DNA from: Brumimicrobium sp965659845
GTDB lineage: Bacteria; Bacteroidota; Bacteroidia; Flavobacteriales_D; Crocinitomicaceae
Direction: 5' to 3'
Assembly (NCBI GenBank): GCA_965659845.1
Contig: CBFHXS010000110.1
Span: forward strand, 1 to 7,563
DNA: 7,563 nt
Under the pieces are notes generated by a model that was not told where the DNA came from, ran no database searches, and saw only the letters and a program-made list of their open reading frames with translations. A program made the position numbers and the translations under genes. This document shows positions 6,250-7,563 of this stretch, one piece after another; positions within the stretch are counted from its first letter, which is position 1; each line of letters opens with the position of its first letter.

Positions 6250-7032
6250 TTGGAAAAATTCAAAAAAAGAATAGTTGTAAAGGTTGGTACAAATGTGATG
6301 ACTAATCGAAATAATCGAATTGTAGGTCCAATATTAAAAAATCTAGTTCGCCAGATTGCATACTTGTATGAGCGTGACATCATAACAATTCTCGTTTCTT
6401 CTGGTTCTGCAATTGCGGGTAAAGAGGTGTTGGGAGATTGTGAAGCTCAAGATCCATCTACTCGAAGACAAATTTTCTCCTCTGTTGGTCAACCTAGACT
6501 AATGAGACATTATTATTCTATGTTTCACGATTTCGGAATGAGGTGCGCGCAAGTTCTAGCCACAAAACGAGATTTTGCACCAGGGAAGTACAGAGAGAAT
6601 ATGATCAATTGCTATGAAGGATTACTCTCGGAGGGTATTGTTCCCATTGCAAATGAGGATGATGCTGTATCTCTAACTATGTCAATGTTTTCAGATAATG
6701 ATGAATTGGCCAGTTTAGTAGCGGAATTAGTCGATGCTGATATGTTGATTATGCTTACCGATATAGATGGTTTATATACTGGACATCCTGAAGATGATGA
6801 TTCTGAGTTACTACACAGAGTAAGGGTGAATCAGAATGTCGAGAAATATGTTCAAGAGTCAGATAAAGGTGAAGGTGAAGGTCGTGGTGGAATGGAATCT
6901 AAGCTTAAAATAGCTAAATCCACAGCAGACAAGAGTATTCCAACTTTTATAGCTAATGGTAAAGAAGAAGATATCATCATTGATATCGTAAATGGAGAAA
7001 AAGTCGGAACCAAATTTATTTCAGAGGAGTAA
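6250..7032 (+). CDS. proB: Glutamate 5-kinase, short form without PUA domain
   Basis: ProB phosphorylates L-glutamate with ATP to gamma-glutamyl phosphate, the committed and usually proline-inhibited step. The amino acid kinase fold shows VVKVGTNVM (9-17), VSSGSAIAG (49-57), NEDDAV (135-140), FSDNDELASLVA (147-158), LTDIDGLYT (169-177) and GRGGMESKLKIA (211-222). Length is 260 residues against about 367 in E. coli: the C-terminal PUA domain is absent, as in a number of other bacterial G5Ks, so this is not a truncation. The start must be TTG at 6250. The frame is closed upstream by TAG at 6208-6210, no ATG or GTG lies between, and the next ATG (6298) is inside the conserved nucleotide-binding strand. 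NEDDAV differs from the common NENDAV/NENDVV by one Asn-to-Asp change. It sits between proC (13 bases) and proA (29 bases). Confidence 0.95.
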   Translation: MEKFKKRIVVKVGTNVMTNRNNRIVGPILKNLVRQIAYLYERDIITILVSSGSAIAGKEVLGDCEAQDPSTRRQIFSSVGQPRLMRHYYSMFHDFGMRCAQVLATKRDFAPGKYRENMINCYEGLLSEGIVPIANEDDAVSLTMSMFSDNDELASLVAELVDADMLIMLTDIDGLYTGHPEDDDSELLHRVRVNQNVEKYVQESDKGEGEGRGGMESKLKIAKSTADKSIPTFIANGKEEDIIIDIVNGEKVGTKFISEE

Positions 7033-7061
7033 AGGAAATTACAAACAAAAACAGATAGTCA

Positions 7062-7563
7062 ATGCAATTTTTAACGACAGAAAAGAAAAATACAGTACTA
7101 AAGTCAATGATGGAAATTATTGACAAGCGAAAAGAAGAAATCATTGCCCAAAATAAAAAAGATCTTGATGCTTTCGAAAGAGATGATCAGGCCTTGTATG
7201 ATCGACTTGTTGTTGACCAGTCAAAGATTGATGGTATGATACAAGCGATAAAAGAAGTGAGGGATCAGGAAGACCCCGTTGGTCAAGAAATCTCATCCAT
7301 TACTTTGGATTCGGGTTTAGAAATCATAAACAAAACAGATCCATTCGGTACGATAATGATCATTTATGAATCTAGGCCAGATGTTACTATTGAAGCTGCA
7401 GTGTTAGCATTTAAAGCGAATAACAAAATACTACTAAAGGGTGGAAGAGAAGCCTACCATTCTAATGTAGTTTTAGTTGATTGTTGGCATCAGGCATTGA
7501 GGGAAAATGGTCTGGAAACAGAATGGATCAAGATGCTTCAGATGAATAGAGAAGAAACTCAAG
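7062..7563 (+). CDS. proA: Gamma-glutamyl phosphate reductase, N-terminal part
   Basis: From ATG at 7062 the frame stays open to the window end, giving 167 complete codons of a protein of usually about 400-420. ProA reduces gamma-glutamyl phosphate with NADPH to glutamate-5-semialdehyde, between ProB and ProC. The beginning (MQFLTTEKKN, then a helical region with NKKDLDAF at 31-38) and the Rossmann segment PFGTIMIIYESRPDVTIEAA (94-113), followed by FKANNKILLKGGREA (117-131), are diagnostic for ProA; IYESRP with KGGxEA is its hallmark. The catalytic Cys region lies beyond the window. The gene follows proB by 29 bases in the same direction, so it completes a proC-proB-proA operon. An AAAGGAA at 7032-7038 is too far from the ATG (about 24 bases) to act as a Shine-Dalgarno site. 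Confidence 0.95.
   Translation, partial: MQFLTTEKKNTVLKSMMEIIDKRKEEIIAQNKKDLDAFERDDQALYDRLVVDQSKIDGMIQAIKEVRDQEDPVGQEISSITLDSGLEIINKTDPFGTIMIIYESRPDVTIEAAVLAFKANNKILLKGGREAYHSNVVLVDCWHQALRENGLETEWIKMLQMNREETQ

Noticed and set aside
1..7563. New defence system, mobile element or CRISPR array
   Set aside because: All genes fit known housekeeping or metabolic families, and there are no transposase genes, terminal repeats or spaced direct repeats.

Overview
The window looks like chromosomal DNA of a free-living, low-GC Bacteroidota, probably of the Cytophagales or Flavobacteriales type. The coding sequence is AT-rich. Start codons have A/T-rich leaders and no convincing Shine-Dalgarno sites. One perfect match to the Bacteroidota -7 promoter element (TAnnTTTG) lies upstream of proC. 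Taxonomy is inferred from gene content, promoter style and protein flavour; no search was run.

Layout from left to right. (1) Bases 1-94, minus strand: the first 31 codons of a cbb3 oxidase assembly protein CcoS, cut by the window edge. (2) Bases 95-239: a 145-base divergent intergenic region with four copies of TGACA/TGTCA in 56 bases. (3) Bases 240-2783, plus: priA, the replication-restart helicase, apparently complete. (4) Bases 2787-5094, minus: a tight three-gene operon transcribed leftward. It holds an ArsS-type radical SAM protein, an exported rhodanese-domain protein (interrupted by a 98-base run of N), and a DUF2064/TIGR04282 CofC-like glycosyltransferase overlapping the rhodanese gene by 8 bases. 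The operon converges on priA with only 3 bases between stop codons. (5) Bases 5095-5423: a 329-base divergent intergenic region with the proC promoter and two candidate operator-like structures. (6) Bases 5424-7563, plus: proC, proB and the 5' part of proA, the whole glutamate-to-proline route in one operon, running off the right edge. proB must use a TTG start and encodes the short form without a PUA domain.

Working together: ProB phosphorylates glutamate, ProA reduces the product to glutamate semialdehyde, which cyclises to pyrroline-5-carboxylate, and ProC reduces that to proline. The minus-strand trio combines two families annotated as arsenosugar biosynthesis (ArsS and the TIGR04282 transferase) with a rhodanese. 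No arsenic methyltransferase (ArsM) is visible here, so the arsenic assignment rests on family membership. priA and ccoS are unrelated housekeeping and respiratory neighbours.

Most of the window is ordinary. The parts most worth a second look are the rhodanese inside the arsenosugar-type operon, the TGACA clusters shared by the two divergent promoter regions, and the inverted repeat upstream of arsS. I found no mobile element, CRISPR array, RNA gene or convincing new defence system.
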